Source of the DNA: Equadaptatus sp045642025
Lineage (GTDB): Bacteria; Synergistota; Synergistia; Synergistales; Synergistaceae
Direction of reading: 5' to 3'
Assembly: GCA_045642025.1 (NCBI GenBank)
Contig: JAZUIB010000054.1
Coordinates: 1-7,987 of the forward strand
Length of the DNA stretch: 7,987 bases
This document shows, piece after piece, positions 1 to 5,582 of this stretch; the stretch's first letter is position 1, and each line of letters begins with the position of its first letter. The translations under genes and the position numbers were made by a program. The notes beneath the pieces were generated by a model. That model was not told the origin of the DNA and did no database searches. It saw nothing but the letters and a program-made list of their open reading frames with translations.

Positions 1-570
1 GCAACAGTACAGCTGAACGGAAACGACTGGAACGTAACAATGGCAGAAACCATTAAGGGAGGAGATGCCAACGGAGATAACTCTGTAAACCTTACAGACT
101 TCGGAATACTCGGCAAATCTTTCCTCAAAAAAGCAGGAGTAGCAGGATATGACGCAAGAGCAGACTTCAACGGAGACAACAGCGTAAACCTCACAGATTT
201 CGGCATACTCGGAACAAGCTTCCTCAAAAAAGGAGAAGCGAAACCGAAGGCGGCAGTAACAATGCTGATGAAAGCAGTAAACAGAAACGGCACAACTGAA
301 CAGGCGATAAGCGTACTGACACCGGAAATTGCTGAAACAGCGGACAAAGTTCTGGAAGAAAACGCAGATGAACCGGAAGAAAAACAGGAAGAAGCGATAA
401 TAGAAGCAGTTGAACAGGAAACGGGAGTAACACTCAAAGCGGAAGCGGCGCGGGAAACAGTTTCAAACGAAACAGCAGGTAATTCAAGCTCCTCCGGCGG
501 CTGCAACGTAGGATTTGGGATACTCGCCTTGCTTTGCGCAGCACCGATGATATTTAGAAGGAAAAAGTAA
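1..570 (+). CDS. Secreted dockerin-repeat protein with Synerg-CTERM-like sorting signal (3' part)
   Basis: The frame is open from base 1 (upstream residues read ATVQLNGNDWNVT), so the gene starts before the window; the first internal Met at 40 is not its start. Two dockerin-type calcium loops follow: D-x-N-x-D-(6)-D at bases 64-99 and again at 163-198, each continuing with NLTDFGILG and a helix ending SFLKK. In other bacteria dockerin pairs bind cohesin domains on scaffold proteins outside the cell. A Lys/Glu-rich, probably helical stretch (about 240-470) separates them from the C-terminus. From 484 there are four Ser, then GGC, a hydrophobic helix and a terminal RRKK, matching the Synerg-CTERM type of C-terminal sorting signal; the protein is probably exported, processed and surface-retained. 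The conserved Cys may be the processing or anchoring site (inference). The N-terminal functional domain lies outside the window, so the enzymatic or adhesive role is unknown. Confidence 0.85.
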   Translation, partial: ATVQLNGNDWNVTMAETIKGGDANGDNSVNLTDFGILGKSFLKKAGVAGYDARADFNGDNSVNLTDFGILGTSFLKKGEAKPKAAVTMLMKAVNRNGTTEQAISVLTPEIAETADKVLEENADEPEEKQEEAIIEAVEQETGVTLKAEAARETVSNETAGNSSSSGGCNVGFGILALLCAAPMIFRRKK

Positions 571-621
571 TGACACTTTGTTCTGCACAGTGGCTTGTGC
601 TATTCGCAGAATGACAAGTTA

Positions 622-643
622 AAATCCGTCTGCACGCGGATTT
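622..643 (+). other. Short inverted repeat downstream of the dockerin gene
   Basis: AAATCCG (622-628) pairs with CGGATTT (637-643) around an 8-base loop. No T-tract follows, so it is not a convincing intrinsic terminator. It may protect the 3' end of the dockerin mRNA, whose more likely terminator is the hairpin beginning at 654. Confidence 0.35.
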
Positions 644-645
644 GA

Positions 646-790
646 TACACAACAAAATGAGGACGAACATTCGTCCTCATTTTTTGAATTCCGTATCAGG
701 CTCAAAGCTAGCGCCGTTTTCGTCTTTAATAATGAAATCCTAATGTTCATTGATGTTCATTTGGTGCAAAGAATCATACAGCAGTTGCGT
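646..790 (-). repeat. Tail element copy 1: degenerate 3' end of gene X with terminator
   Basis: On the minus strand, bases 739-677 read DFIIKDENGA, then FEPDTEFKK and TGA, almost the same as the C-terminus of the gene at 7644-7987. Upstream of residue D the frame is broken: this copy is 5 bp longer than the intact one here and contains a 10-bp tandem duplication (ATGTTCATTG at 743-752, ATGTTCATTT at 753-762). Similarity to gene X stops near 780, where the promoter of the truncated ATPase begins. It cannot make the gene X protein and is best read as a remnant or a repeated 3'-end/terminator element. Confidence 0.75.
654..685. terminator. Hairpin terminator, tail element copy 1
   Basis: AAAATGAGGACGAA (654-667) pairs perfectly with TTCGTCCTCATTTT (670-683), and T residues continue to 685. 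A-tracts on the left arm make it a plausible bidirectional terminator. For the plus strand it ends transcription from the dockerin gene, 84 bases after its stop. On the minus strand the TGA of the gene X remnant (677-679) lies inside the stem. Confidence 0.75.
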
Positions 791-812
791 TTTGTAATTT
801 TAATGATATAAT
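785..812 (+). promoter_or_regulatory. Promoter of truncated ATPase copy (extended -10)
   Basis: TTGCGT (785-790), a 16-base spacer and a perfect TATAAT (807-812) preceded by TGA, giving the extended -10 form TGnTATAAT. The same arrangement, with the same spacer, precedes the intact homologous ATPase at 6254-6281. An imperfect dyad, TGGAATT G AACTCCA (825-839), lies in the leader. The promoter looks intact even though the gene it drives is broken at 932. Confidence 0.65.
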
Positions 813-857
813 TTATGTAAAATATGGAATTGAACTCCAAATTTTACGGAGGCTGCG

Positions 858-932
858 ATGAGGTACATCAAAAGGCATATAGAAGATGTTGTCAGTCGGG
901 CTGCGGGGAATTTTAAGGCGCTGCTTCTGACG
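858..932 (+). pseudogene. Truncated 5' end of AAA_14/DUF4143 ATPase
   Basis: Starting at ATG 858 with GGAGG at 849-853, 25 codons match the start of the intact ATPase at 6327 in 23 positions (MRYIKRHIED... FKALLLT). Similarity stops abruptly at 932, immediately before the Walker A motif would begin. From there the sequence is the reverse complement of a different ATPase gene. The fragment lacks the whole P-loop and every downstream domain, so it cannot work as an ATPase. The matching leader and promoter show it derives from the same duplicated unit as 6112-6401. Confidence 0.85.
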
Positions 933-1120
933 AGTTTCAAGTTTTCGGAGGCGCTGCTTTCGCGCGCAACAAAGTAGAAAGCGCGTTTTCCTTCGCAAAA
1001 TCTGCGAATGAGAGTGGTTTTTCCAACTCTGCGGCGTCCGTAGACAACGGCAAATTCAAAATTGCCGCTGCCGTGCATGCTTTCTAATGTTTCAAGTTCT
1101 TCTTTCCTGCCCTTGAACAT
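932..1120 (-). pseudogene. Truncated 5' end of a P-loop ATPase (ATPase_2/DUF234-like)
   Basis: On the minus strand from ATG at 1120-1118, preceded by GGAGGGG, 63 codons read MFKGRKEELETLE, then FEFAVVYGRRRVGKTTLI and an AFYFVARESSASENLKL segment. GRRRVGKTT is a clear Walker A motif, and the start and spacing resemble the archaeal/bacterial ATPase_2 (DUF234-associated) family, whose members are usually several hundred residues long. After residue 63 the frame runs through the antisense of the other ATPase fragment and stops at 800-802, giving a meaningless 43-residue tail (106 residues in all). Walker B, sensor and C-terminal domains are missing, so it is a broken gene, although its promoter and ribosome site remain strong. 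Confidence 0.8.
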
Positions 1121-1170
1121 GATTGCCCCTCCGAATATACTCTAAAGTTGCAAACTTACGAGTTGGTAAA

Positions 1171-1199
1171 ATTCTAACAAACGATATGCGGAATGTCAA
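1171..1199 (-). promoter_or_regulatory. Strong sigma-70-type promoter of the minus-strand ATPase fragment
   Basis: On the minus strand, a perfect TTGACA (1199-1194), a 17-base spacer and TAGAAT (1176-1171, five of six consensus). It points at the ATG at 1120, with a leader of roughly 45 bases. The -10 lies inside one copy of the half-site GGTAAAATTCTAA (1165-1177), described separately, so a binding protein could repress it. Confidence 0.7.
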
Positions 1200-1313
1200 C
1201 TGAGGCAGGTTTGCTTATAATGCAGATACAGATACAAGAACGAGGACAGTTTGTTCGCGTTGTCTGTTACGAAAGGCCGTTACGCAGCAGGATTATGGCA
1301 AAATCCTCAATGG

Positions 1314-1352
1314 TATTTAGAATTCTGCCACATCGCGGCAAAATTCTAAATA
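1314..1352. promoter_or_regulatory. Inverted repeat of 16-bp arms (possible operator)
   Basis: TATTTAGAATTCTGCC (1314-1329) and GGCAAAATTCTAAATA (1337-1352) are complementary at 15 of 16 positions around a 7-base centre. Each arm carries the half-site GGCARAATTCTAA. Further copies lie at 1297-1309 (GGCAAAATCCTCA) and 1165-1177 (GGTAAAATTCTAA, on the minus-strand -10). No T-tract follows, so a protein-binding site is more likely than a terminator. This is inferred from symmetry only. Confidence 0.5.
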
Positions 1353-1414
1353 GGAATGTTAAAACGCTATGTATTACTGCGAAAAATGTATTCAGTATTT
1401 CGCGACAATGCAAC

Positions 1415-1498
1415 ATTTGGGGATTTTTGACATTTTGCTGAAAATAAATTTGGGGATTTTTGACAATTTCAGTAAAAATAATTTGGGGATTTTTGACA
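1415..1498 (+). repeat. Three 18-bp direct repeats, exact 33-bp period
   Basis: ATTTGGGGATTTTTGACA occurs identically at 1415-1432, 1448-1465 and 1481-1498. The repeat starts are 33 bp apart, close to three helical turns, so bound proteins would sit on one face of the DNA. The spacers (TTTTGCTGAAAATAA and ATTTCAGTAAAAATA) are partly alike. Each repeat ends in TTGACA; only the third is followed by a usable -10. Iteron-like operators controlling the ATPase at 1545 are the simplest reading. Confidence 0.85.
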
Positions 1499-1522
1499 AA
1501 GGTGGTAATATATGTGTATATT
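1493..1522 (+). promoter_or_regulatory. Promoter of the ATPase gene at 1545
   Basis: TTGACA (1493-1498), which is the end of the third direct repeat, an 18-base spacer and TATATT (1517-1522). The -35 element being part of the repeat means any repeat-binding protein would compete with or recruit RNA polymerase directly. Confidence 0.6.
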
Positions 1523-1544
1523 GCAGCCTTTGAGGTGATGGATA

Positions 1545-2873
1545 ATGTTGTTCAAGCGTAAGCTGTACGGCGAGATGCTGAAATGGAAGAAAACTGACGG
1601 AGCTTCCGCTCTTTTGATAAAGGGAGCAAGGCGCGTCGGCAAATCAACGCTTGCTGAAGATTTTGCTAAAAACGAGTACGATTCGTATATCCTGATAGAT
1701 TTTTCAGCTGCTCCTCCCGCGGTGCATGAGCTGTTCCGCGATTTATCTGATTTGAATTATCTGTTTATGCGGCTGCAGCTTATATATAACGTTACACTGT
1801 ATAAGCGTCGTTCCGTGATAATTTTTGACGAGGTGCAGAAACAGCCTTTGGCGAGGCAGGCGATTAAGCATTTGGTTAAGGACGGACGCTATGACTATAT
1901 CGAGACAGGTTCGCTGCTGTCCATACGTAAAAATATCAAGGATATTGTGATTCCGAGCGAGGAAACGAGACTGTCACTTTATCCTATGGATTATGAGGAA
2001 TTTTGCAATGCTGTCGGTGATGAAACAACTGTTCCGCTGCTTTCGGAGGCTTACGATAAGAAGCTCCCGCTCGGTGATTCTGTCAATGCGCAGATGATGC
2101 GGAAATTCCGCCTGTATATGCTTGTCGGGGGAATGCCGCAGGCTGTGAAGGAATATATTGCCGCCAATAATCTTGCAAGCGTTGATATGGTTAAAAGGAA
2201 AATTATTGAGCTTTATGAGGAAGATTTTCGCAAAACAGATCCAAGCGGCAGGGCAGGAATGTTGTTTGATGCAATTCCGTCCGAGCTTGCCAAAAACGCT
2301 TCAAGGTATCAGATTTCAAGCGTGATTGAGGGCGAAAGGGAGTCGCGAATGAGCGAAGTGATTGCCGATATGCAGGACTCAATGACTGTGAATATTGCCT
2401 GGCACGCGGACAGTCCGAGCGCCGGAATGGCGCTGAGCAGAGATTCACGCAGATACAAACTCTACGTGTGCGATACCGGACTTTTTACAACGCTTGCGTT
2501 TAAGGACAGGGCTTTTACCGAAAACGTGATATATGAAAAGCTGCTCAGCAACAAGCTGAACAGCAATCTCGGTTATCTGTACGAAAACGTTGCGGCTCAG
2601 ACTCTAAGGGCTTCCGGCAATGAATTGTACTATTACACTTTCCCGCGGGACAATTCTAACAAGAATTATGAGATTGATTTTATTGTTGCGCGAAAGAATA
2701 AAATTTGTCCGCTGGAAATTAAGTCTTCAGGATATAAAACACACGCTTCGTTAGATGCGTTTTGCAGTAAATTTTCAGCTTTTACGTCAGACAGCTATCT
2801 GGTTTATACCAAGGATTTGAAAAAGGAAAGGGCAGTAACGTGTCTGCCGATTTATATGCTGCAGTTTTTGTGA
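1545..2873 (+). CDS. AAA_14/DUF4143 family ATPase
   Basis: A cytoplasmic P-loop ATPase of 442 residues, a normal length for the family. The start is set by GAGGTGAT at 1532-1539, six bases or so before ATG. Walker A is GARRVGKST (27-35), Walker B VIIFDE (91-96), and a sensor-like ETGSLLSI follows at 120-127. The C-terminal DUF4143-type part includes GYLYENVAAQTL (343-354) and an EIDFI...PLEIKSS stretch (376-395). Its D378 and E391-x-K393 resemble a PD-(D/E)XK nuclease core, though nuclease activity is not established for the family. The cellular role of these multi-copy ATPases is largely unknown; defence and regulatory roles have been considered but I cannot assign one. It is a single-gene unit with its own promoter and a terminator 33 bases after the stop. 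It is only distantly like the ATPase at 6327 and is not a recent duplicate of it. Confidence 0.9.
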   Translation: MLFKRKLYGEMLKWKKTDGASALLIKGARRVGKSTLAEDFAKNEYDSYILIDFSAAPPAVHELFRDLSDLNYLFMRLQLIYNVTLYKRRSVIIFDEVQKQPLARQAIKHLVKDGRYDYIETGSLLSIRKNIKDIVIPSEETRLSLYPMDYEEFCNAVGDETTVPLLSEAYDKKLPLGDSVNAQMMRKFRLYMLVGGMPQAVKEYIAANNLASVDMVKRKIIELYEEDFRKTDPSGRAGMLFDAIPSELAKNASRYQISSVIEGERESRMSEVIADMQDSMTVNIAWHADSPSAGMALSRDSRRYKLYVCDTGLFTTLAFKDRAFTENVIYEKLLSNKLNSNLGYLYENVAAQTLRASGNELYYYTFPRDNSNKNYEIDFIVARKNKICPLEIKSSGYKTHASLDAFCSKFSAFTSDSYLVYTKDLKKERAVTCLPIYMLQFL

Positions 2874-2896
2874 TTTAGATTGTTGTATCGGCTGAC

Positions 2897-3040
2897 TACA
2901 AAAGCAACGGGGACAGTGACGTCCTCGTTTTTTGTATCCGGTGTCGGGTTCAAATTTGGCTTTGCCGTTTTTGTCCGTTACAATCAGTGCTTTGTGTTCC
3001 GCAGAGCCGGAGCGGAGCAGCAGGCAGCGTCTGCCGCGTT
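2897..3040 (-). repeat. Tail element copy 2: divergent gene X tail that has lost its stop
   Basis: On the minus strand, toward 2925, the sequence reads RRCLLLRS..AEHKALIV, then TDKNGKAKFEPDTGYKK. This lines up with RCMVLRTDLVEHQDFII...FEPNTEYKK at the end of the gene at 7644-7987. It is the most diverged of the four copies. At the stop position the codon is CGA rather than TGA (complement of 2925-2927), so the frame runs on through the hairpin into the antisense of the neighbouring ATPase. No start with a ribosome site is evident upstream. It lies just after the stop of the ATPase at 1545, as the other copies lie after other genes. Confidence 0.65.
2906..2933 (+). terminator. Hairpin terminator, tail element copy 2
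   Basis: AACGGGGAC (2906-2914) pairs with GTCCTCGTT (2921-2929) around a 6-base loop, followed by T residues to 2933. One pair is G-U in plus-strand RNA (2910 with 2925) and would be an A-C mismatch in minus-strand RNA, so it should work best for the upstream ATPase. Relative to copies 1 and 3, a T-A pair has become C-G (2908 with 2927). Confidence 0.75.
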
Positions 3041-3081
3041 TTTTATGTCTTTTTGTCTGTCTGAAATCTTTGGACTCTGAG

Positions 3082-3112
3082 TACAATATTTTTTTGAAAA
3101 TAATGGTATTGT
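3082..3112 (+). promoter_or_regulatory. Weak candidate promoter region for the six-gene operon
   Basis: TACAAT at 3082-3087 is a fair -10, with only a weak CTGAAA at 3061-3066 (15-base spacer) as -35. Alternatively TGGTATTGT (3104-3112) has an extended -10 form without a -35. A promoter is expected between the terminator at 2933 and the start at 3151, but neither candidate is strong. Confidence 0.3.
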
Positions 3113-3150
3113 GAATGCCGCAGGGGAAATAATTTTATCGGGAGGTTTGT

Positions 3151-3369
3151 ATGTCGCTATTAAAGGCTATCGAGCACGGCAAGGAACACAGAACGAACGG
3201 AGGGCATACTTTCAGGCATCAGGACGGCTGTCTTTGGTGTATGCACAATTTGCTGCACAGCATGATTAAAGAAAGCATAAGGACGGACGATGAAATTGAG
3301 CAGTTTATGGAGGACAACGATTTGCGGTTTCCGTACAGGAAAATGAAAAAGCGTATTGCTATGAGGTAA
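3151..3369 (+). CDS. Small Cys/His protein, first paralogue
   Basis: A 72-residue basic protein starting at ATG after GGGAGG (3140-3145). The N-terminus MSLLKAIEHGKEHR is followed by a His-rich stretch (GGHTFRHQ), a C-x-x-C pair (residues about 27-30, GCLWCMHNLLHS) and a charged C-terminus ending RYKKM-like (PYRKMKKR). Together the Cys pair and several His suggest metal binding, though a single CxxC could also be redox-active or need a dimer to hold zinc. I know similar short MSL-KAIEHGKEHRK proteins only as uncharacterised, often prophage-linked, products. It opens a six-gene operon, and a clear paralogue lies two genes downstream at 4444-4668. No signal peptide or membrane segment is visible. 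Function unknown. Confidence 0.8.
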   Translation: MSLLKAIEHGKEHRTNGGHTFRHQDGCLWCMHNLLHSMIKESIRTDDEIEQFMEDNDLRFPYRKMKKRIAMR

Positions 3370-3457
3370 AAGAAAAGCATAGTTGCAGAGTTGTACGACT
3401 GACAGCGGTTATTTCACGACAGGGCATGAACAATCAAAAATGAAAGGGGTAACAGGA

Positions 3458-4423
3458 ATGACAACGAAACAGTTTGTAACAGAGGAAATGAGAGAAAAGC
3501 TCGCGCAGCTGAACGGGGAGGAAAGGTTTGCAGCTGAGTATGCCGCGCTTTTGCATCCGATAGTGTATATGGATTGGCTGAAGCAGCTTTTTGTTAAGGA
3601 ATTTTGCGGTGAAGACGAGGCAGAGGCTGAAAAGCGATGGACTGCGGCGGTTGATAAGCTGAACGCACTGCAGATTTTATATCTCAGTGAGCAGGCAGAG
3701 CTTGCGAAAATGAAAAGCGGCGCGGCAATTCCGCTTTTGTGCGCGCTTGGCGGCAGAAAGGGCAAAATGCTTGTGAAACTTGCAAAGCAGATTGAGGAGA
3801 GTATTTTTTATTTTTTCAGCACTGATGACGAAGAAATGTACTACGCGCTGCGGTTCGTTTCTGACTGGATTGACGAGAGCAGTCTTACGGAGAAATATGC
3901 TGTGCTGCTTGAGAGCGCGGCGGAGAATTTTGACATGTCTTATGTTGACGCGCCGCGCAGTGAGACTTCCAAATTGTTTTTTGAAACGGCTGAAAGGCTA
4001 ATCGACAGATGTTCGCAGGATATTGCCAAAAATGCCGCAGTGCTTTGCCGCCTGTACCGTGCTGTCGGAACAATGAATTCCGCAATGGGAAATCTGCTGA
4101 AATGTATTGAATTGAAGGAAAAGGCGTTTGCAATGGGCAGAAAATATCTTGGCGAAAAGGATGAGACAACGCTTGATTGTATGAGAAATCTCGCGTACAA
4201 CTGTTCAATGGCGGGAATGGCGGAGAGAGGCGCGGAACTTCTTGAAAAAAGGCTGAATATATATAAGGGTATGAGCAGTGCGGGAAGCAAGGCTGTCCGC
4301 CGTGCCGAGAAGGATTTAAACGAGTTTTGCGCTGAAATAGAGAAGAAGAAACGCATGGACAGCGCAGAGGAAACAGAAAGCGCGCGCTTCGAACTTGATA
4401 AGCTGAAAGCAAAGCCGGAGTAA
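3458..4423 (+). CDS. Uncharacterised protein with TPR-like C-terminal half
   Basis: A soluble protein of 321 residues from the chosen start, ATG 3458 (MTTKQFVTEEMREKL), which has AAGGGG at 3442-3447. ATG 3440, six codons upstream in the same frame, is possible but has a poorer ribosome site. The N-terminal two thirds is acidic, helical and unrecognised. Residues about 215-265 have the pattern of kinesin-light-chain-type tetratricopeptide repeats: an ELKEKAFAMGRKYLGEKDE segment, then TLDCMRNLAYNCSMAG, then a second helix pair. A Lys/Glu-rich tail (285-321) may form a coiled coil. TPR domains bind protein partners, so a scaffold or sensor role is likely but inferred. It sits 88 bases after the first small Cys/His gene and 20 before its paralogue, pointing to co-expression. 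Confidence 0.8.
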   Translation: MTTKQFVTEEMREKLAQLNGEERFAAEYAALLHPIVYMDWLKQLFVKEFCGEDEAEAEKRWTAAVDKLNALQILYLSEQAELAKMKSGAAIPLLCALGGRKGKMLVKLAKQIEESIFYFFSTDDEEMYYALRFVSDWIDESSLTEKYAVLLESAAENFDMSYVDAPRSETSKLFFETAERLIDRCSQDIAKNAAVLCRLYRAVGTMNSAMGNLLKCIELKEKAFAMGRKYLGEKDETTLDCMRNLAYNCSMAGMAERGAELLEKRLNIYKGMSSAGSKAVRRAEKDLNEFCAEIEKKKRMDSAEETESARFELDKLKAKPE

Positions 4424-4443
4424 GACAAACGGAGAAGTTGCGC

Positions 4444-4668
4444 ATGTCGCTTGACAAGGCTGTAAAACACGGCAAAGAACATAGAAAACAGCACGGCTGG
4501 CGACTGTTTATGCACCGGTGCGGCTGTGGCTGCTGCATGGATAATTTACTGCACAGCACGCAAAAAGAAAACTGCAGAACAGACAGCGAGCTTGAAATAT
4601 TTGAGGAAGATTACGGTGTGAAACTGCGTTACAAGAAAATGTACAGACGATGTTTACCTGATGACTAA
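4444..4668 (+). CDS. Small Cys/His protein, second paralogue
   Basis: A 74-residue protein. ATG 4444 is chosen over an in-frame TTG at 4438 because GGAGAA (4431-4436) is 7 bases from the ATG but only one from the TTG, and because MSLDKAVKHGKEHR then aligns with the start of the protein at 3151. Shared positions also include the GC-x-x-CM-x-NLLHS core, RTD-x-E, a Glu/Asp-rich patch and RYKKM near the end. This copy has extra Cys (CGCGCC, another in KENCRTD and one near the C-terminus), so it could hold a metal ion by itself. It is 20 bases after the TPR-like gene and 17 before the zinc-ribbon gene. Function is unknown, as for its paralogue. Confidence 0.85.
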   Translation: MSLDKAVKHGKEHRKQHGWRLFMHRCGCGCCMDNLLHSTQKENCRTDSELEIFEEDYGVKLRYKKMYRRCLPDD

Positions 4669-4685
4669 AAACGGAGGCATTTGTT

Positions 4686-5582
4686 ATGGAACATACAGAC
4701 TGGCTTATATGGGCAGAGGAAAAGCCCGCGCCGGAAGAAATTTTAGACAGACCGTATGCGTATATTGACAGAGTTTATACAAGGCGCGAATTTGAAAATG
4801 CCATAGTTGAATACGGCGAATTGAGCGAACAGCTTAGGGAGAGAAACTGCGCGCGTCACGAGGCGGACGTTCGGCAGTTTTTTGACGGGCTTGATTTTAT
4901 GCGTGAGCACAAAGAGCTGATTTACGCTGACAAGGAACTTGCAAACAGCAATCCGCTGGGCTTTGTCCGTCAGCTGCGTTTGCTGCTAGGTATGTATCAC
5001 GAGCATCAGATTACGCTTGAAGGCATGCTGAGACTTTGGGAAAACGGAGCATGGAAGTGCGCCTGTCCCAAATGCGGGGCAGAGAGTTACCGCTATCGCG
5101 CGACTGTTGTTCAGACGCTGTGCTACTGCCCGGGGTGCAAAAAGATTTTCAGAACCGGCTACATTGGAGATGAAGGCAAAACGGCAGAGGATGTGCACGT
5201 ACAATATCCGCACACAACGCAGGATGCCGGTGTGGCATCAAGCAGCGCTTTCAGACTTGATACAAAAAAAGACATCAGGATTGTTTTTGGCAACAGTACG
5301 GAAGAAGAGGAACAAACGAAAAAGCAGGAACAGGAAAAACGGCGCGGAGGATTTAAAGCGTTTGCCGATTCCACGCGCTGGTACAGCGAACTGCCGCATG
5401 ACGAGATGATTGAAAGAGCGCGGTTTGAAGGCGCGAAGAAGCATGGTAAAATACTGTCGCAGCTCTTGGAGAAAATCGCCGAAATGAAAGAAGATTTTGC
5501 CGAGACCTCTCCCACGAAGATGCAGCTGTTTTGGGAGACGCTTAACAAAAAGATTGAAGAAGCGGAGAAGCAGAATGGGTGA
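4686..5582 (+). CDS. Uncharacterised zinc-ribbon protein
   Basis: A 298-residue cytoplasmic protein starting at ATG with GGAGG at 4673-4677. The N-terminal half is charged and helical with no family I recognise. In the centre are two C-x-x-C knuckles, CPKC (127-130) and CPGC (148-151), each with a further Cys two residues before it (125, 146) and followed by aromatic residues (SYRY, KIF). This is a typical treble-clef or zinc-ribbon arrangement for nucleic acid or protein binding. A Glu/Lys/Gln-rich segment at about 205-222 is probably coiled coil or disordered, followed by a helical C-terminus. The last 8 bases overlap the start of the antitoxin-like gene, implying translational coupling. 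The context suggests one functional unit with the downstream toxin pair, but no activity can be assigned. Confidence 0.8.
   Translation: MEHTDWLIWAEEKPAPEEILDRPYAYIDRVYTRREFENAIVEYGELSEQLRERNCARHEADVRQFFDGLDFMREHKELIYADKELANSNPLGFVRQLRLLLGMYHEHQITLEGMLRLWENGAWKCACPKCGAESYRYRATVVQTLCYCPGCKKIFRTGYIGDEGKTAEDVHVQYPHTTQDAGVASSSAFRLDTKKDIRIVFGNSTEEEEQTKKQEQEKRRGGFKAFADSTRWYSELPHDEMIERARFEGAKKHGKILSQLLEKIAEMKEDFAETSPTKMQLFWETLNKKIEEAEKQNG

Larger units (their letters stand above)
1121..1544. other. Intergenic control region without a convincing gene
   Basis: This stretch of 424 bases lies between divergent starts: the minus-strand ATPase fragment and the plus-strand ATPase at 1545. Short open frames are present but have no good ribosome site or recognisable motif. 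It contains the minus-strand promoter, four related half-sites, a near-perfect inverted repeat (1314-1352), a weaker hairpin GCGAAA/TTTCGC (1379-1403) and three 18-bp direct repeats ending in the plus-strand promoter. Confidence 0.7.

Noticed and set aside
800..1120. A complete 106-residue ATPase-like protein on the minus strand
   Set aside because: The last 43 residues are the antisense of another ATPase fragment; only the first 63 codons are genuine.
1216..1221. TATAAT as a plus-strand promoter
   Set aside because: No acceptable -35 lies 16-18 bases upstream on the plus strand and no gene begins downstream within reach.
1193..1441. Plus-strand open frame of 82 codons in the intergenic region
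   Set aside because: No ribosome site, no recognisable motif, and it runs through the inverted repeat and the first direct repeat; the region is better explained as control DNA.
1415..1498. CRISPR array
   Set aside because: Repeats are only 18 bp with 15-bp, partly similar spacers, there are three units, no cas genes, and the last repeat forms a promoter.
1415..1498. Plasmid-type replication origin iterons
   Set aside because: No replication initiator gene or DnaA box cluster was seen nearby, and the repeats merge into a promoter; transcriptional control is the simpler explanation.
2787..3086. Minus-strand frame of 99 codons as an intact gene
   Set aside because: Only the middle matches the gene X tail; the stop has been lost and the rest is antisense to the ATPase. 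I treat it as a remnant, not a gene.
3885..4559. Long minus-strand frame opposite the TPR-like gene
   Set aside because: The plus-strand frame has ribosome sites, operon spacing and helical repeat pattern; the minus frame is low-complexity and Ser/Phe/Pro-rich as expected for antisense.
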